A stretch of DNA of 31,859 nt, from positions 1 through 31,859 of the forward strand of contig DIFU01000088.1 of assembly GCA_002419285.1 (NCBI GenBank), given 5' to 3'. This DNA comes from Prolixibacteraceae bacterium UBA5740. Its GTDB lineage: Bacteria; Bacteroidota; Bacteroidia; Bacteroidales; Prolixibacteraceae. How positions within the stretch are numbered: the first letter of the stretch is position 1; every line of letters starts with the position of its first letter. Shown one piece after another: positions 1-7,563 of this stretch. The position numbers were made by a program, and so were the translations under genes. The notes below the pieces were generated by a model. That model searched no databases. It was not told the DNA's origin and worked only from the letters and a program-made list of their open reading frames with translations.

Positions 1-50
1 GACCCCCTGCTTGTAAGGCAGGTGCTCTGAACCAGCTGAGCTAAGCTCCC
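1..50 (-). tRNA. tRNA-Val (anticodon UAC), 3' part outside the window
   Basis: The reverse complement reads as the 5' two thirds of a tRNA: acceptor strand GGGAGCT, a D-arm bounded by GCTC/GAGC, and an anticodon stem CCTGC/GCAGG around the loop CTTACAA. The anticodon TAC lies at 15-13 and specifies valine. The T-arm and 3' acceptor strand are cut off by the window start. A strong promoter lies just upstream on the same strand. Confidence 0.93.
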
Positions 51-84
51 ATTATTCTTTGAACTGCGCTTCAGAAAAGCGATG

Positions 85-115
85 CAAATATAAAACATGA
101 TTTCAGTTCTGCAAA
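85..115 (-). promoter_or_regulatory. Bacteroidota-type promoter of the tRNA-Val gene
   Basis: On the minus strand TTTG (115-112) is followed after 19 nt by TATATTTG (92-85), an exact match to the Bacteroidota -33 (TTTG) and -7 (TAnnTTTG) elements. The predicted start falls about 25-30 nt before the mature tRNA 5' end at 50. It also shows that the tRNA can be transcribed independently of folC upstream. Confidence 0.7.
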
Positions 116-132
116 AAAAAGGCCAAAAAAAG

Positions 133-1431
133 TCACAAAATTTCTGCCACCACAAAGGTACTGCCCCCCACAAAGATCATATCTTCGGGATCGGCTGCCG
201 CTTTTGCCGCTTCAAAGGCCTCTTTTACAGTCGGATAAACATTTCCCCTCAACCCTGCCTCTGCTGCCCTCGATTGCAGCTGGTTTTCATCCAATGCACG
301 GGGAATGTCGGCCTTGCAGAAATAATAGTGGGCATCCCTGGGTAACAAGGCCAGCACCTTTGCCGGATCCTTGTCGGAAACCACCCCAATCACGATATGC
401 AGTCTTTTGAAGGCGGTCTGGCTGAGCTGTTCCACCACCATCCGTATGCCATCCTCATTGTGTCCGGTATCGCATACTATTCGTGGATTGGCCCCCAGTA
501 CCTGCCAGCGCCCAAGCAATCCAGTCAGCCCCTTCACATCGGCAAGTCCCGCATTTACGGCATCCGCTGATATGGCCAATCCTGCACTTCGCAGCAAATC
601 CACGCCCTTCAGCACACCCGGAACATTCTGCCGCTGGTAAATCCCGGCCAGGTCGGTCACCAATGCATGGTAACCGGACGGATTACCCTCATTCAGGTGG
701 AGCACCTGCCTGCCGTCGATACCGAGCAGACTGTACCCAACCTGGTATTCGTCGGATGCGAACCAAAGGGGTGCCTTCTCCTCCGCGGCCTTTTGAATGA
801 AAACCTGCTCCACTTCGGGCTGCCGCTGGCTGATCACCACCGGGACGCCGGATTTGATGATGCCCGCCTTTTCGCCCGCGATCAGGGGCAAGGTTTCGCC
901 CAGCAGGGCGGTGTGGTCATAACTGATGTTGGTGATGACACTCAGCAAGGGAGTGATGATGTTGGTCGAGTCGAGGCTGCCGCCCAGTCCGACCTCCACA
1001 ACGGCCATGTCGACCTGCTGTTCAGCGAAGTAGTCGAACGCCATGGCTACGGTCAGTTCGAAGAACGAGGGCTCGAGTTTCTCGGTTTGGTTGATACGTC
1101 GAAAATCCCGGACCCATTGGGCTATGTATGATTCGGCAATCATCTCCCCGTTTATGCGGATGCGCTCCCTGAAGTCCTTCAGATGGGGCGAGGTGTACAG
1201 TCCGGTGCGGTAACCTGCCGATTGCAGTATGGCGGCCAGCATGTGGGAGACCGATCCCTTCCCGTTGGTTCCGGCCACGTGAATGGACCGGAATTGACGA
1301 TGGGGATGGTTGTAAATTTCATCGAGACGCAGACTATTACCCAGAGTATGTTTATAAGCGGCCGGCCCCGTGCGCTGAAACATGGGGAGCTGGGTATACA
1401 GATAATTTAAGGCGTCGGAATAATCGTTCAT
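133..1431 (-). CDS. folC: Folylpolyglutamate synthase / dihydrofolate synthase (FolC)
   Basis: 432 residues, the usual size for bacterial FolC. It is a cytosolic Mur-ligase-type enzyme that adds glutamate to dihydropteroate and/or to reduced folates in an ATP-dependent reaction. The N-terminal part carries the family P-loop AGTNGKGSV (about residues 53-61), followed by the YTSPHL motif (about 79-84) that belongs to the folate-site loop. Further on are the VEVGLGGSLDSTN stretch and SYDH, which contribute metal- and ATP-binding residues. The C-terminal domain contains DTGHNEDG, the usual Mur-ligase C-domain signature. The start used is the ATG with the MNDYSDALNYLY opening typical of Bacteroidota FolC. 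The gene runs divergently from the PIN-PhoH gene across a 99-nt gap. Whether it carries both activities or only one cannot be read from sequence alone. Confidence 0.95.
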   Translation of the reverse strand: MNDYSDALNYLYTQLPMFQRTGPAAYKHTLGNSLRLDEIYNHPHRQFRSIHVAGTNGKGSVSHMLAAILQSAGYRTGLYTSPHLKDFRERIRINGEMIAESYIAQWVRDFRRINQTEKLEPSFFELTVAMAFDYFAEQQVDMAVVEVGLGGSLDSTNIITPLLSVITNISYDHTALLGETLPLIAGEKAGIIKSGVPVVISQRQPEVEQVFIQKAAEEKAPLWFASDEYQVGYSLLGIDGRQVLHLNEGNPSGYHALVTDLAGIYQRQNVPGVLKGVDLLRSAGLAISADAVNAGLADVKGLTGLLGRWQVLGANPRIVCDTGHNEDGIRMVVEQLSQTAFKRLHIVIGVVSDKDPAKVLALLPRDAHYYFCKADIPRALDENQLQSRAAEAGLRGNVYPTVKEAFEAAKAAADPEDMIFVGGSTFVVAEIL

Positions 1432-1530
1432 TTAAAAACTTATTAACCGCTGCAAGTTTATTAATAAATCGGGCGACCCCCGTAAAACCATTCCGATTTT
1501 TTTACATTTACAAAAATCAATTGTCCTGTT

Positions 1531-2865
1531 ATGGCCAAGAAAAAGAAAAGTACCAAAATTTTCATCCTCGACACCAATGTTATCTTGCACGACCACACCT
1601 GCATCTATAAATTCGAGGATAACGACATCGTCCTTCCTATTGTGGTATTGGAGGAACTGGACAAGTTTAAACGCGGGAACGACCTGATCAACTACCAGGC
1701 CCGGGAGTTTGTGCGCCTGCTCGATGAAATCGTGGGGGATGAACTCTTTAATGGTGGTAAACTGTTAGGCCCCAACCTCGGTTACCTGAGGATAGAAACC
1801 GGGAAACCCTTTTCCGAAGAGTTGCAAAGATCTTTCCGGGAAGACATTCCGGACCATCACATCCTGGCCATAGCGGAATATACCTCCAAACAGCATCCCG
1901 ACCGGAAGACCATTCTTGTGACGAAGGATATTAACCTGAGAATGAAGGCCAAATCGTTGGGAATTCAGTCGGAAGACTATAAAACCGACCAGGTGCACGA
2001 TATCAACATTCTCGACAAGGCGGTTGACATCTATGAAAATTTCAGTCCCGAGATCATTGAACGTCTTTACCAGCAAGGCTCCATCAGCTTGCTGGAGATG
2101 AACTGGCAGCACGTACCCGAAGCCAATGAGTGTTTTATTCTCAGGGGAAGCACTTCAAGTGTGCTGGCACGTTACAATGCGACCGAGAAGAAAATTAACA
2201 GGATTGAAAAGCATACAGCTTACGGCATCAAACCCCGAAATGCAGAACAGACATTCAGTCTGGATGTGTTGGCAGATCCTGAAATCAAACTGGTTGCGCT
2301 CACCGGAAAGGCAGGTACCGGGAAAACCCTTCTTGCCCTTGCCGCTGCCCTTGAGCAACACAAGAATTTCGAGCAGATTCTGCTTGCCCGTCCGATTGTT
2401 GCCCTGAGCAACCGCGACCTTGGATTCCTGCCGGGCGATGCAATGGAGAAAATAAACCCATACATGCAGCCACTCTACGACAACCTGGGAGTCATCAAAC
2501 ATGCCTTTAATCCAAGGAGTCCCGAATACCAGAAACTGGAAGAACTGCAAAAGGAAGACCGGCTGGTGATCACTCCACTGGCTTATATCAGGGGACGAAG
2601 CCTGTCGAATGTCTACTTCATCATTGATGAAGCGCAGAACCTGACGCCACATGAGATCAAAACCATCATAACCCGTGCCGGGGAAGGAACGAAAATGGTG
2701 TTCACAGGCGACCTCCAGCAGATCGACTCCCCCTACCTCGACATCCGTTCAAACGGGTTATCGTACCTGACCGAAAAAATGAGAAACCAGGATATTTTCG
2801 CCCACATCAACCTGTTAAAGGGGGAAAGAAGCTACCTGGCAGAACTTGCAAGTAACTTGCTGTAA
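1531..2865 (+). CDS. PIN domain-PhoH family ATPase (PhoH2-like)
   Basis: 444 residues. The N-terminal PIN nuclease-like domain starts with the motif FILDTNVILHD (D14, N16) and has further acidic residues through about residue 140 (TKDINLRMKA). The C-terminal half is a PhoH-type SF1-helicase-like ATPase with Walker A GKAGTGKT (259-266) and Walker B IIDEAQN followed by TGDLQQID. The fusion matches the PhoH2 architecture, for which RNA-helicase/ribonuclease activity has been described in actinobacteria; the substrate here is unknown. A near-consensus -7 element (TACATTTA, 1503-1510) lies 20 nt before the ATG but no clear -33 is visible. Two tandem hairpins follow the stop codon, so the gene is probably monocistronic. 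Confidence 0.92.
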   Translation: MAKKKKSTKIFILDTNVILHDHTCIYKFEDNDIVLPIVVLEELDKFKRGNDLINYQAREFVRLLDEIVGDELFNGGKLLGPNLGYLRIETGKPFSEELQRSFREDIPDHHILAIAEYTSKQHPDRKTILVTKDINLRMKAKSLGIQSEDYKTDQVHDINILDKAVDIYENFSPEIIERLYQQGSISLLEMNWQHVPEANECFILRGSTSSVLARYNATEKKINRIEKHTAYGIKPRNAEQTFSLDVLADPEIKLVALTGKAGTGKTLLALAAALEQHKNFEQILLARPIVALSNRDLGFLPGDAMEKINPYMQPLYDNLGVIKHAFNPRSPEYQKLEELQKEDRLVITPLAYIRGRSLSNVYFIIDEAQNLTPHEIKTIITRAGEGTKMVFTGDLQQIDSPYLDIRSNGLSYLTEKMRNQDIFAHINLLKGERSYLAELASNLL

Positions 2866-2911
2866 TAATAAATCAAAAAAAGCAACGTTCTAAAGATAAT
2901 CCTTCAGTTCG

Positions 2912-2930
2912 GTACCATTTCATATGGTAC
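2912..2930 (+). terminator. Small hairpin downstream of the PIN-PhoH gene
   Basis: GTACCAT (2912-2918) and ATGGTAC (2924-2930) form a perfect 7-bp stem with a 5-nt loop, followed by a short TTT. It lies just before the stronger hairpin at 2937 and may be a first, weaker terminator or an mRNA 3'-end stabiliser. Confidence 0.4.
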
Positions 2931-2936
2931 TTTCAG

Positions 2937-2968
2937 GCAGTTGCCATTCATTTGGCAGCTGCTTTTTT
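2937..2968 (+). terminator. Rho-independent terminator after the PIN-PhoH gene
   Basis: GCAGTTGCCA (2937-2946) pairs with TGGCAGCTGC (2953-2962) over 10 bp with one G-U wobble and a 6-nt loop, and is followed directly by six T residues. This is a canonical intrinsic terminator and separates the PIN-PhoH gene from mtaB. Confidence 0.8.
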
Positions 2969-3007
2969 ATTATTTAAAAGACAAACTTGTCTCTTTATTC
3001 ACTCATT

Positions 3008-3041
3008 TTTGGGATGCACTTCGGTCAAATTGCTAATTTTG
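3008..3041 (+). promoter_or_regulatory. Bacteroidota-type promoter of mtaB
   Basis: TTTG (3008-3011) and TAATTTTG (3034-3041), 22 nt apart, match the -33 and -7 elements. The expected start near 3048 leaves a leader of only about 16 nt before the ATG at 3064, which argues for that ATG rather than the in-frame TTG at 3049. Confidence 0.55.
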
Positions 3042-3063
3042 CACCGCATTGAATTTGAATTGG

Positions 3064-4380
3064 ATGGATTACAAAGGAAAGAAAGCCGCTTTTTTTACGC
3101 TGGGATGCAAACTGAACTTCTCGGAAACATCGACCATGGCCCATTCGCTTGAGGAGGTTGGGTTCGAAAAGGTCGATTTTGAAGAGAAAGCCGATATTTA
3201 TGTGATCAATACCTGTTCGGTGACCAACTCGGGTGACAAGAACAGCCGCAATATTATCAGGAGGGCAGTACGCAACAATCCCGATGCCATGGTTGTGGTG
3301 GTCGGCTGCTATGCACAGTTGAAGCCTGACGAAATCGGACACATTGAAGGCGTCGACATGGTGTTGGGCACACAGGAAAAATTCCATATTCCTGCCTGGA
3401 TCGGAGACCTTTCGAAAAAGGAAAAGACAGAAATCCACACAACGCGCCTTGCCAACATCAAGCAATACCACAAGTCGTTCTCGTGGGGTGACCGCACCCG
3501 GAGCTTCCTGAAGATCCAGGACGGCTGTGATTATTACTGTTCTTTCTGCACGATTCCCTATGCCAGGGGCCGCAGCAGAAACGACAATATCGAAAATACG
3601 CTGGCGGAAGCCAAAAAGGCAGTCGACAAGGGATACAAGGAAATTATCCTTACGGGAGTCAATATTGGTGATTTTGGAAAATCGACAGGAGAGAATTTCC
3701 TCGATTTGCTCAGGGGATTTGAACAGGTTGAAGGATTGCACCGGCTCCGATTGGGATCAATCGAGCCCAACCTGTTGAAAGACGACATCATCCAGCTGGT
3801 TTCGGAATCAAAGGTCATTATGCCGCACTTTCATATTCCGCTACAGGCCGGGACAGATGAAGTGTTGTCGATGATGAAACGAAAATATTCGACCGAATTG
3901 TTTGCCCAAAGGATTCACCGGATCAGGGAGATTGTGCCGGATGCATTTATCGGTGTGGATGTGATTGCAGGCACCAACGGGGAAACCGAAGAGTTGTTCC
4001 AGGAATCCTACGACTTTATCAACGATCTTGAGATAAGCCAGCTGCACGCTTTCCCCTATTCGGAGCGAAGCGGCACCCAGGCCTTGAAGATCCCCTGGAA
4101 AGTACCGGTAGAGGAACGCAAACTCCGAACCCAGAAATACATCAACCTTTCGGAAAAGAAGTTGCTGGCGTTCTACCAGAAGCAGGTCGGCACATCCCGT
4201 ACCGTGCTGTTTGAGGAAGAAACCGATGGAGGAACCATGGAAGGCTTTACCGAAAACTACATCCGCGTAAAGGCTCCCTACCAGCCTGGGCTGATCAACC
4301 AGCTTACCCCTTTAACCCTGAAAGGAATTGGGGAGGATGGAAAAATGACAGGGTTGCTTGTGGCAACCCTGCAAAACTAA
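3064..4380 (+). CDS. mtaB: tRNA t6A37 methylthiotransferase MtaB
   Basis: 438 residues from the ATG at 3064; an in-frame TTG at 3049 would add five residues but falls at the predicted transcription start. The protein is a MiaB-family radical-SAM enzyme that adds a methylthio group to C2 of t6A at position 37 of ANN-decoding tRNAs. The N-terminal UPF0004 domain has the three cysteines expected for the auxiliary [4Fe-4S] cluster (C15 in LGCKLN, C51 in NTCSVT, C82 in GCYAQ). The radical-SAM core has C155-x3-C159-x2-C162 (GCDYYCSFC) followed by TIPYARGRSR. The C-terminal end has TRAM-like features (YIRVKAP). LGCKLN and SFCTIPYARG separate MtaB from MiaB and RimO. It is convergent with the next gene. 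Confidence 0.93.
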   Translation: MDYKGKKAAFFTLGCKLNFSETSTMAHSLEEVGFEKVDFEEKADIYVINTCSVTNSGDKNSRNIIRRAVRNNPDAMVVVVGCYAQLKPDEIGHIEGVDMVLGTQEKFHIPAWIGDLSKKEKTEIHTTRLANIKQYHKSFSWGDRTRSFLKIQDGCDYYCSFCTIPYARGRSRNDNIENTLAEAKKAVDKGYKEIILTGVNIGDFGKSTGENFLDLLRGFEQVEGLHRLRLGSIEPNLLKDDIIQLVSESKVIMPHFHIPLQAGTDEVLSMMKRKYSTELFAQRIHRIREIVPDAFIGVDVIAGTNGETEELFQESYDFINDLEISQLHAFPYSERSGTQALKIPWKVPVEERKLRTQKYINLSEKKLLAFYQKQVGTSRTVLFEEETDGGTMEGFTENYIRVKAPYQPGLINQLTPLTLKGIGEDGKMTGLLVATLQN

Positions 4381-4417
4381 ATTGTATTACGACGGCAAAT
4401 TGCCAGCTTAATGCATT

Positions 4418-5188
4418 TTATTCACGCCTTGCCAGTTTGGAGAGCAGGCGCAACAGTTCGAGGTAGAGCCAGATCAAGGTCACCATCAATCCAAAGGCAC
4501 CAAACCATTCCATATATTTAGGAGCTCCGGAAGCGGAGGCCCGTTCAATAAAATTGAAATCAAGAGTGAGATTCAGTGCGGCAACAGCCACTACCACCAA
4601 ACTGATCCCGATACTCAGCGTACTGCTGTCGTGCAGGAAGGTAAAACTGGCGCCAAAAAATCCTGCAACAAAACTGACCAGGTAGAGTAAGGCGATGCCA
4701 CCCGTGGCAGCAAAAATGATCATCCTGAATTTATCGGTTACCTTGATCACCTGCGAGCGGTACAGAAGGAGCATTACCACAAACACGGCCAGGGTCAGGG
4801 CTACGGCACGCATCACGATTCCCGTATAGGTACCCTCCATCATGGCCGATATGCCACCCAGGAACAATCCCTGCAGCAAGGCATAGATGGGAGCGGTAAT
4901 TCCGGCACTCTTGGGCCTGAAAGAGGTAACCAGCGCCATGATAAAACCACCGATACCACCAATCAGCAACCATGGGGTGACGGCAGAAATTGCTTCCTGC
5001 GGAAATTCTCCGTTAAACGCGTTAAAAAACTTACCCCATGTAAACACGGCACCCAGAACAACAAGCAACAGCATGAGTCCGGTCTTGTTCATGGTTCCGT
5101 TTAAGGTCATGGTCTCCTGACCGTAAACCTGATCACGGGAAAACATTTTTTCACTTAATACAGGGTTGGAACTTTTTACTAAATCCAT
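4418..5188 (-). CDS. Bax inhibitor-1/YccA family membrane protein
   Basis: 256 residues from the ATG at 5188, which gives MDLVKSSNPVLSEKMF, the usual opening of the Bacteroidota BI-1 family; an in-frame upstream start at 5221 adds 11 residues and is less likely. After a soluble N-terminus of about 40 residues there are seven hydrophobic helices, and the protein ends in a short basic tail. Characteristic features are the AISAVTPWLLIGGIGGF stretch, ALLQGLFLGGISAMME, and the late ALNLTLDF motif with an acidic residue, the site of the pH-sensitive Asp pair in BI-1 channels. The family forms calcium-leak-type channels in characterised members (BsYetJ); the role here is unknown. A double palindrome lies upstream. 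Confidence 0.88.
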   Translation of the reverse strand: MDLVKSSNPVLSEKMFSRDQVYGQETMTLNGTMNKTGLMLLLVVLGAVFTWGKFFNAFNGEFPQEAISAVTPWLLIGGIGGFIMALVTSFRPKSAGITAPIYALLQGLFLGGISAMMEGTYTGIVMRAVALTLAVFVVMLLLYRSQVIKVTDKFRMIIFAATGGIALLYLVSFVAGFFGASFTFLHDSSTLSIGISLVVVAVAALNLTLDFNFIERASASGAPKYMEWFGAFGLMVTLIWLYLELLRLLSKLARRE

Positions 5189-5212
5189 TGTACAATATTT
5201 ATTTCTGTTTAC

Positions 5213-5241
5213 TGCCGACAATTAAATACCTGTCGGTATTT
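5213..5241 (-). promoter_or_regulatory. Overlapping inverted repeats upstream of the BI-1 gene, possible operator
   Basis: Two overlapping symmetries lie 25-53 nt before the ATG at 5188. One is AAATACC-TGTC-GGTATTT (5224-5241, perfect 7-bp arms). The other is TGCCGACA (5213-5220) with TGTCGGTA (5231-5238), 7 of 8 bp matching. They lie where a -7/-33 region is expected, so a repressor or activator site is plausible. No regulator gene is adjacent. Confidence 0.35.
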
Positions 5242-5251
5242 TTTATGAAAC

Positions 5252-5291
5252 AAAAAATCTGCCAACCGCAAAACAGGTAATTTTGGCAGAT
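5252..5291 (-). terminator. Rho-independent terminator of the AlkD/HEAT-like gene
   Basis: Read on the minus strand, ATCTGCCAA (5291-5283) pairs perfectly with TTGGCAGAT (5265-5257) across a 17-nt loop and runs into a T tract (5257-5252). It lies about 95 nt after the stop of the gene at 5386 and before the BI-1 gene, so the two same-strand genes are probably separate units. Confidence 0.55.
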
Positions 5292-5385
5292 GACAACCAT
5301 CAGGATACACTTAAAAAACGAATTAACCTGACAATATTATCCTGAAATGGGAACCTCAACCTTTGTTGGTAGACTTCAACCAGGA

Positions 5386-6063
5386 TTAGAAATTGATTGC
5401 ATGACCAATATTTGCAGCCAGTTCCTTTGAGATTTCAGAATCGGAATCGTTCAGGGTACCGATGAACTCGCTGACCATTTGATGTAGGGTTTCCGAACGG
5501 TTTGCCATGATGACCAGGGTGCGTTCGAGAACCACCGACAAAGCCACATCACGGGAAAGGGGAACCAGCTCTTCAAAAAAGGGCTCGAACATCTCATCGG
5601 GCGACTTTTTATCAGACATGGCCAGCCGGCCAATCAGGTGAACTGCAGTATAGCGGACCCAGTGTTTCTTTCCGCGGCACCATTCCAATGCCTTCACATA
5701 GGCCGGAGGCGATTTCCACCACAGATTGGCTGAAGCCTGTTCAGCAATCTCGCTGTTTTCAAATGACTTGGTCCAGAAATCCATCTGCTGCTCGCTCACC
5801 AGCGCCGGGTCATCCAGAAGAGTAGCCAGGATCATGGTTTCGCGCCACTGCTTGTTCCAGAGCTTTAAAGCCAGCAAATGCGACGGATTGTGTTCTTTGG
5901 CCATGGTCCTTAGATCCATGACCGATACCCCCCAGTTAATCCGGTAAGTAATTCCCCTCTCCTTCATGGAAGTTGAAACCTCGCCATTCTTGAACAGCCT
6001 GATCTTCTTCAGAAGTTCCTGAAACTCAAGTTCCGCATTTGGATCATCCAATAAAATATCCAT
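5386..6063 (-). CDS. AlkD/HEAT-like protein (DNA alkylation repair family)
   Basis: 225 residues, all helical by composition, without signal peptide or membrane segment. The opening third (KNGEVSTSMKERGITYRINWGVSVMDLRTMAKEH) and the later W-rich helices (LKLWNKQWRETMILATLLDD, WTKSFENSEIAEQASANLWWKS) resemble the DNA_alkylation/AlkD HEAT-like fold, which in characterised members recognises alkylated or distorted DNA. The catalytic Asp and Trp residues of AlkD cannot be placed with certainty from inspection, so enzymatic activity is not claimed. It is flanked by its own promoter and terminator, hence apparently monocistronic, and is divergent from the flippase gene. Confidence 0.7.
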   Translation of the reverse strand: MDILLDDPNAELEFQELLKKIRLFKNGEVSTSMKERGITYRINWGVSVMDLRTMAKEHNPSHLLALKLWNKQWRETMILATLLDDPALVSEQQMDFWTKSFENSEIAEQASANLWWKSPPAYVKALEWCRGKKHWVRYTAVHLIGRLAMSDKKSPDEMFEPFFEELVPLSRDVALSVVLERTLVIMANRSETLHQMVSEFIGTLNDSDSEISKELAANIGHAINF

Positions 6064-6080
6064 TCAAATATTTTTTGCTC

Positions 6081-6115
6081 CAAAAGTAGGAAATAGTGTG
6101 CAGGAAGCAATCAAA
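6081..6115 (-). promoter_or_regulatory. Bacteroidota-type promoter of the AlkD/HEAT-like gene
   Basis: On the minus strand TTTG (6115-6112) and TACTTTTG (6088-6081) lie 23 nt apart and match the -33 and -7 consensus elements. The -7 element is 18 nt from the ATG at 6063. Confidence 0.5.
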
Positions 6116-6219
6116 AAAACTGGACATCCATCTTTATTGGGTGCTGCATCAGGCACACCATCCACATCATGTATATCACGTGAATTTTTCTATTTTTACT
6201 CATTCTAATATTCTTCGGG

Positions 6220-7563
6220 ATGCAGCAACTCCGGGACAGTTTCAGGGAATTAGCCAACAGTGAATTTTACCGCAATATTGCCGGTCTGTTTTCCGGAATA
6301 TTTGCTGCCCGGCTGATCCCGGCATTGTTTGCCCTGGTCATAGCCCGGCTTTATGCCCCGGAGCACTTCGGTGATTTTGTACTCTTCCTGACCATCGCCT
6401 CCTTCCTGTCAATCGTTGCCACAGGCGGGTACGAAAGAGCCTTATTACTGGCATCGGACGAACAAGACAAAAGCCACATTTTCAGCTTTGCCATGAAGGT
6501 AAACCTAACGGTGAACATGGTGATAATGGTGACCATGCTCATTCTGGTATGGGTAAACAGTGACTGGCAGACGGGCAGGATGGTCAATCTTCTCCTGATC
6601 CCCTTTTATTCCTTCTTCTTTGGCAGTGTCCAATTGATACGAAACCTGCTGATCAGCACCAAGTCATTCAAAAAACTATCGGCACTTGAATTTTTAAGGG
6701 CCATTTTGGGCGGAGTTGCGCAGACAGCTTTTTTTGTGTGGCCCGAAACAGGTTTGTTCCTGGGCATCACATTAAGTCAGGCAGTCACCTATTTTTATTA
6801 TGCCTTGAAATTACCGGCTGCCGCGGGTATCGGGGTGCCACGGTTCCGGGAAGCCGAAATCAGGCTGGCAAAACGCTATGTCAATTTTCCAAAATTCTCG
6901 GTTCCGTCAGAAATGTTCAACTTCCTGAGCAGCCAACTGCCGGTATTCATGATCAAACCCTTTTTCGGGGAAGTCATGCTGGGCCTCTACTCCTTCTCGC
7001 ACCGCTACCTGAGCATTCCGGTTCAGCTCACCAGCATTTCCATAGGAAGCGTGTATGTCCAGAAAGCCCAGAGCCTTAAAAATGACCCATCGACCTTGTC
7101 GGCACTTACCACCGACCTGTTCAGGAAACAATTCAGGTTGGCACTGGTTCCCTTTACCATACTTACCCTCTGGGGAGAAGAGATTTTCACGTTTCTGTTC
7201 GGCACTGAATGGGCATTCTCGGGCCATTTGGCCCAGATCATGGCTCCCTGGCTCTTTGCCGTTTACATAGGATCCCCGCTGTCAACCATCCTGGTGGTGC
7301 GCGAAAAACAGCGTATTTCGATGATATACAATATTACACTGCTTGCTGCAAGGGCCATGGTTTTGATAGCCGGTGGACTCTGGCTGAAGGATATATCGTT
7401 GACCATTGGTTTATTCAGTGCCACCGGGTTTCTGTTTTTCACCGGATTAACGCTTTATTCCTTCAGGCTGGCACACGTACCATGGATTCCGTTATTCCGT
7501 TTTGTTATTTTCCAAATGGTATTGATGGTCGTTCCCCTCCTGCTACTGAAACTCTGGCTATGA
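6220..7563 (+). CDS. Polysaccharide (O-antigen/capsule type) flippase, MOP superfamily
   Basis: 447 residues with about 12 hydrophobic helices spread over the whole length, the size and layout of Wzx-like lipid-linked oligosaccharide flippases. Early family-like features are FSGIFAARLIPALFALVIARLYAP, followed by FGDFVLFLTIASFLSIVATGG, the helix 1/2 region with the short conserved YxPExFG-type loop. It would move a lipid-linked glycan across the inner membrane. The stop codon overlaps the start of the next gene by four bases (ATGA), so the two are translationally coupled. No glycosyltransferase, polymerase or Wzz gene is nearby, so the cargo is unknown. Confidence 0.88.
   Translation: MQQLRDSFRELANSEFYRNIAGLFSGIFAARLIPALFALVIARLYAPEHFGDFVLFLTIASFLSIVATGGYERALLLASDEQDKSHIFSFAMKVNLTVNMVIMVTMLILVWVNSDWQTGRMVNLLLIPFYSFFFGSVQLIRNLLISTKSFKKLSALEFLRAILGGVAQTAFFVWPETGLFLGITLSQAVTYFYYALKLPAAAGIGVPRFREAEIRLAKRYVNFPKFSVPSEMFNFLSSQLPVFMIKPFFGEVMLGLYSFSHRYLSIPVQLTSISIGSVYVQKAQSLKNDPSTLSALTTDLFRKQFRLALVPFTILTLWGEEIFTFLFGTEWAFSGHLAQIMAPWLFAVYIGSPLSTILVVREKQRISMIYNITLLAARAMVLIAGGLWLKDISLTIGLFSATGFLFFTGLTLYSFRLAHVPWIPLFRFVIFQMVLMVVPLLLLKLWL

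Noticed and set aside
667..1131. 154-codon plus-strand frame inside folC
   Set aside because: It is a shadow of folC, antisense to its conserved motifs.
1531..2865. Toxin-antitoxin assignment for the PIN-PhoH gene
   Set aside because: A PhoAT-type antitoxin gene would be expected directly upstream; the 99-nt upstream gap to folC has none, so a toxin role is not supported here.
3025..3741. 238-codon minus-strand frame opposite mtaB
   Set aside because: It is antisense to the conserved radical-SAM gene, covers its promoter, and shows no family features.
4392..4404. Palindrome GGCAAATTGCC between mtaB and the BI-1 gene
   Set aside because: The arms leave a one-base loop, so it cannot form a useful hairpin terminator, and no T tract follows.
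7209..7559. N-terminal extension of the asparagine-synthase-like frame
   Set aside because: This part lies inside the flippase gene in another frame and has no domain character; the ATG at 7560 forms the usual ATGA coupling and begins the recognisable amidotransferase-like fold.
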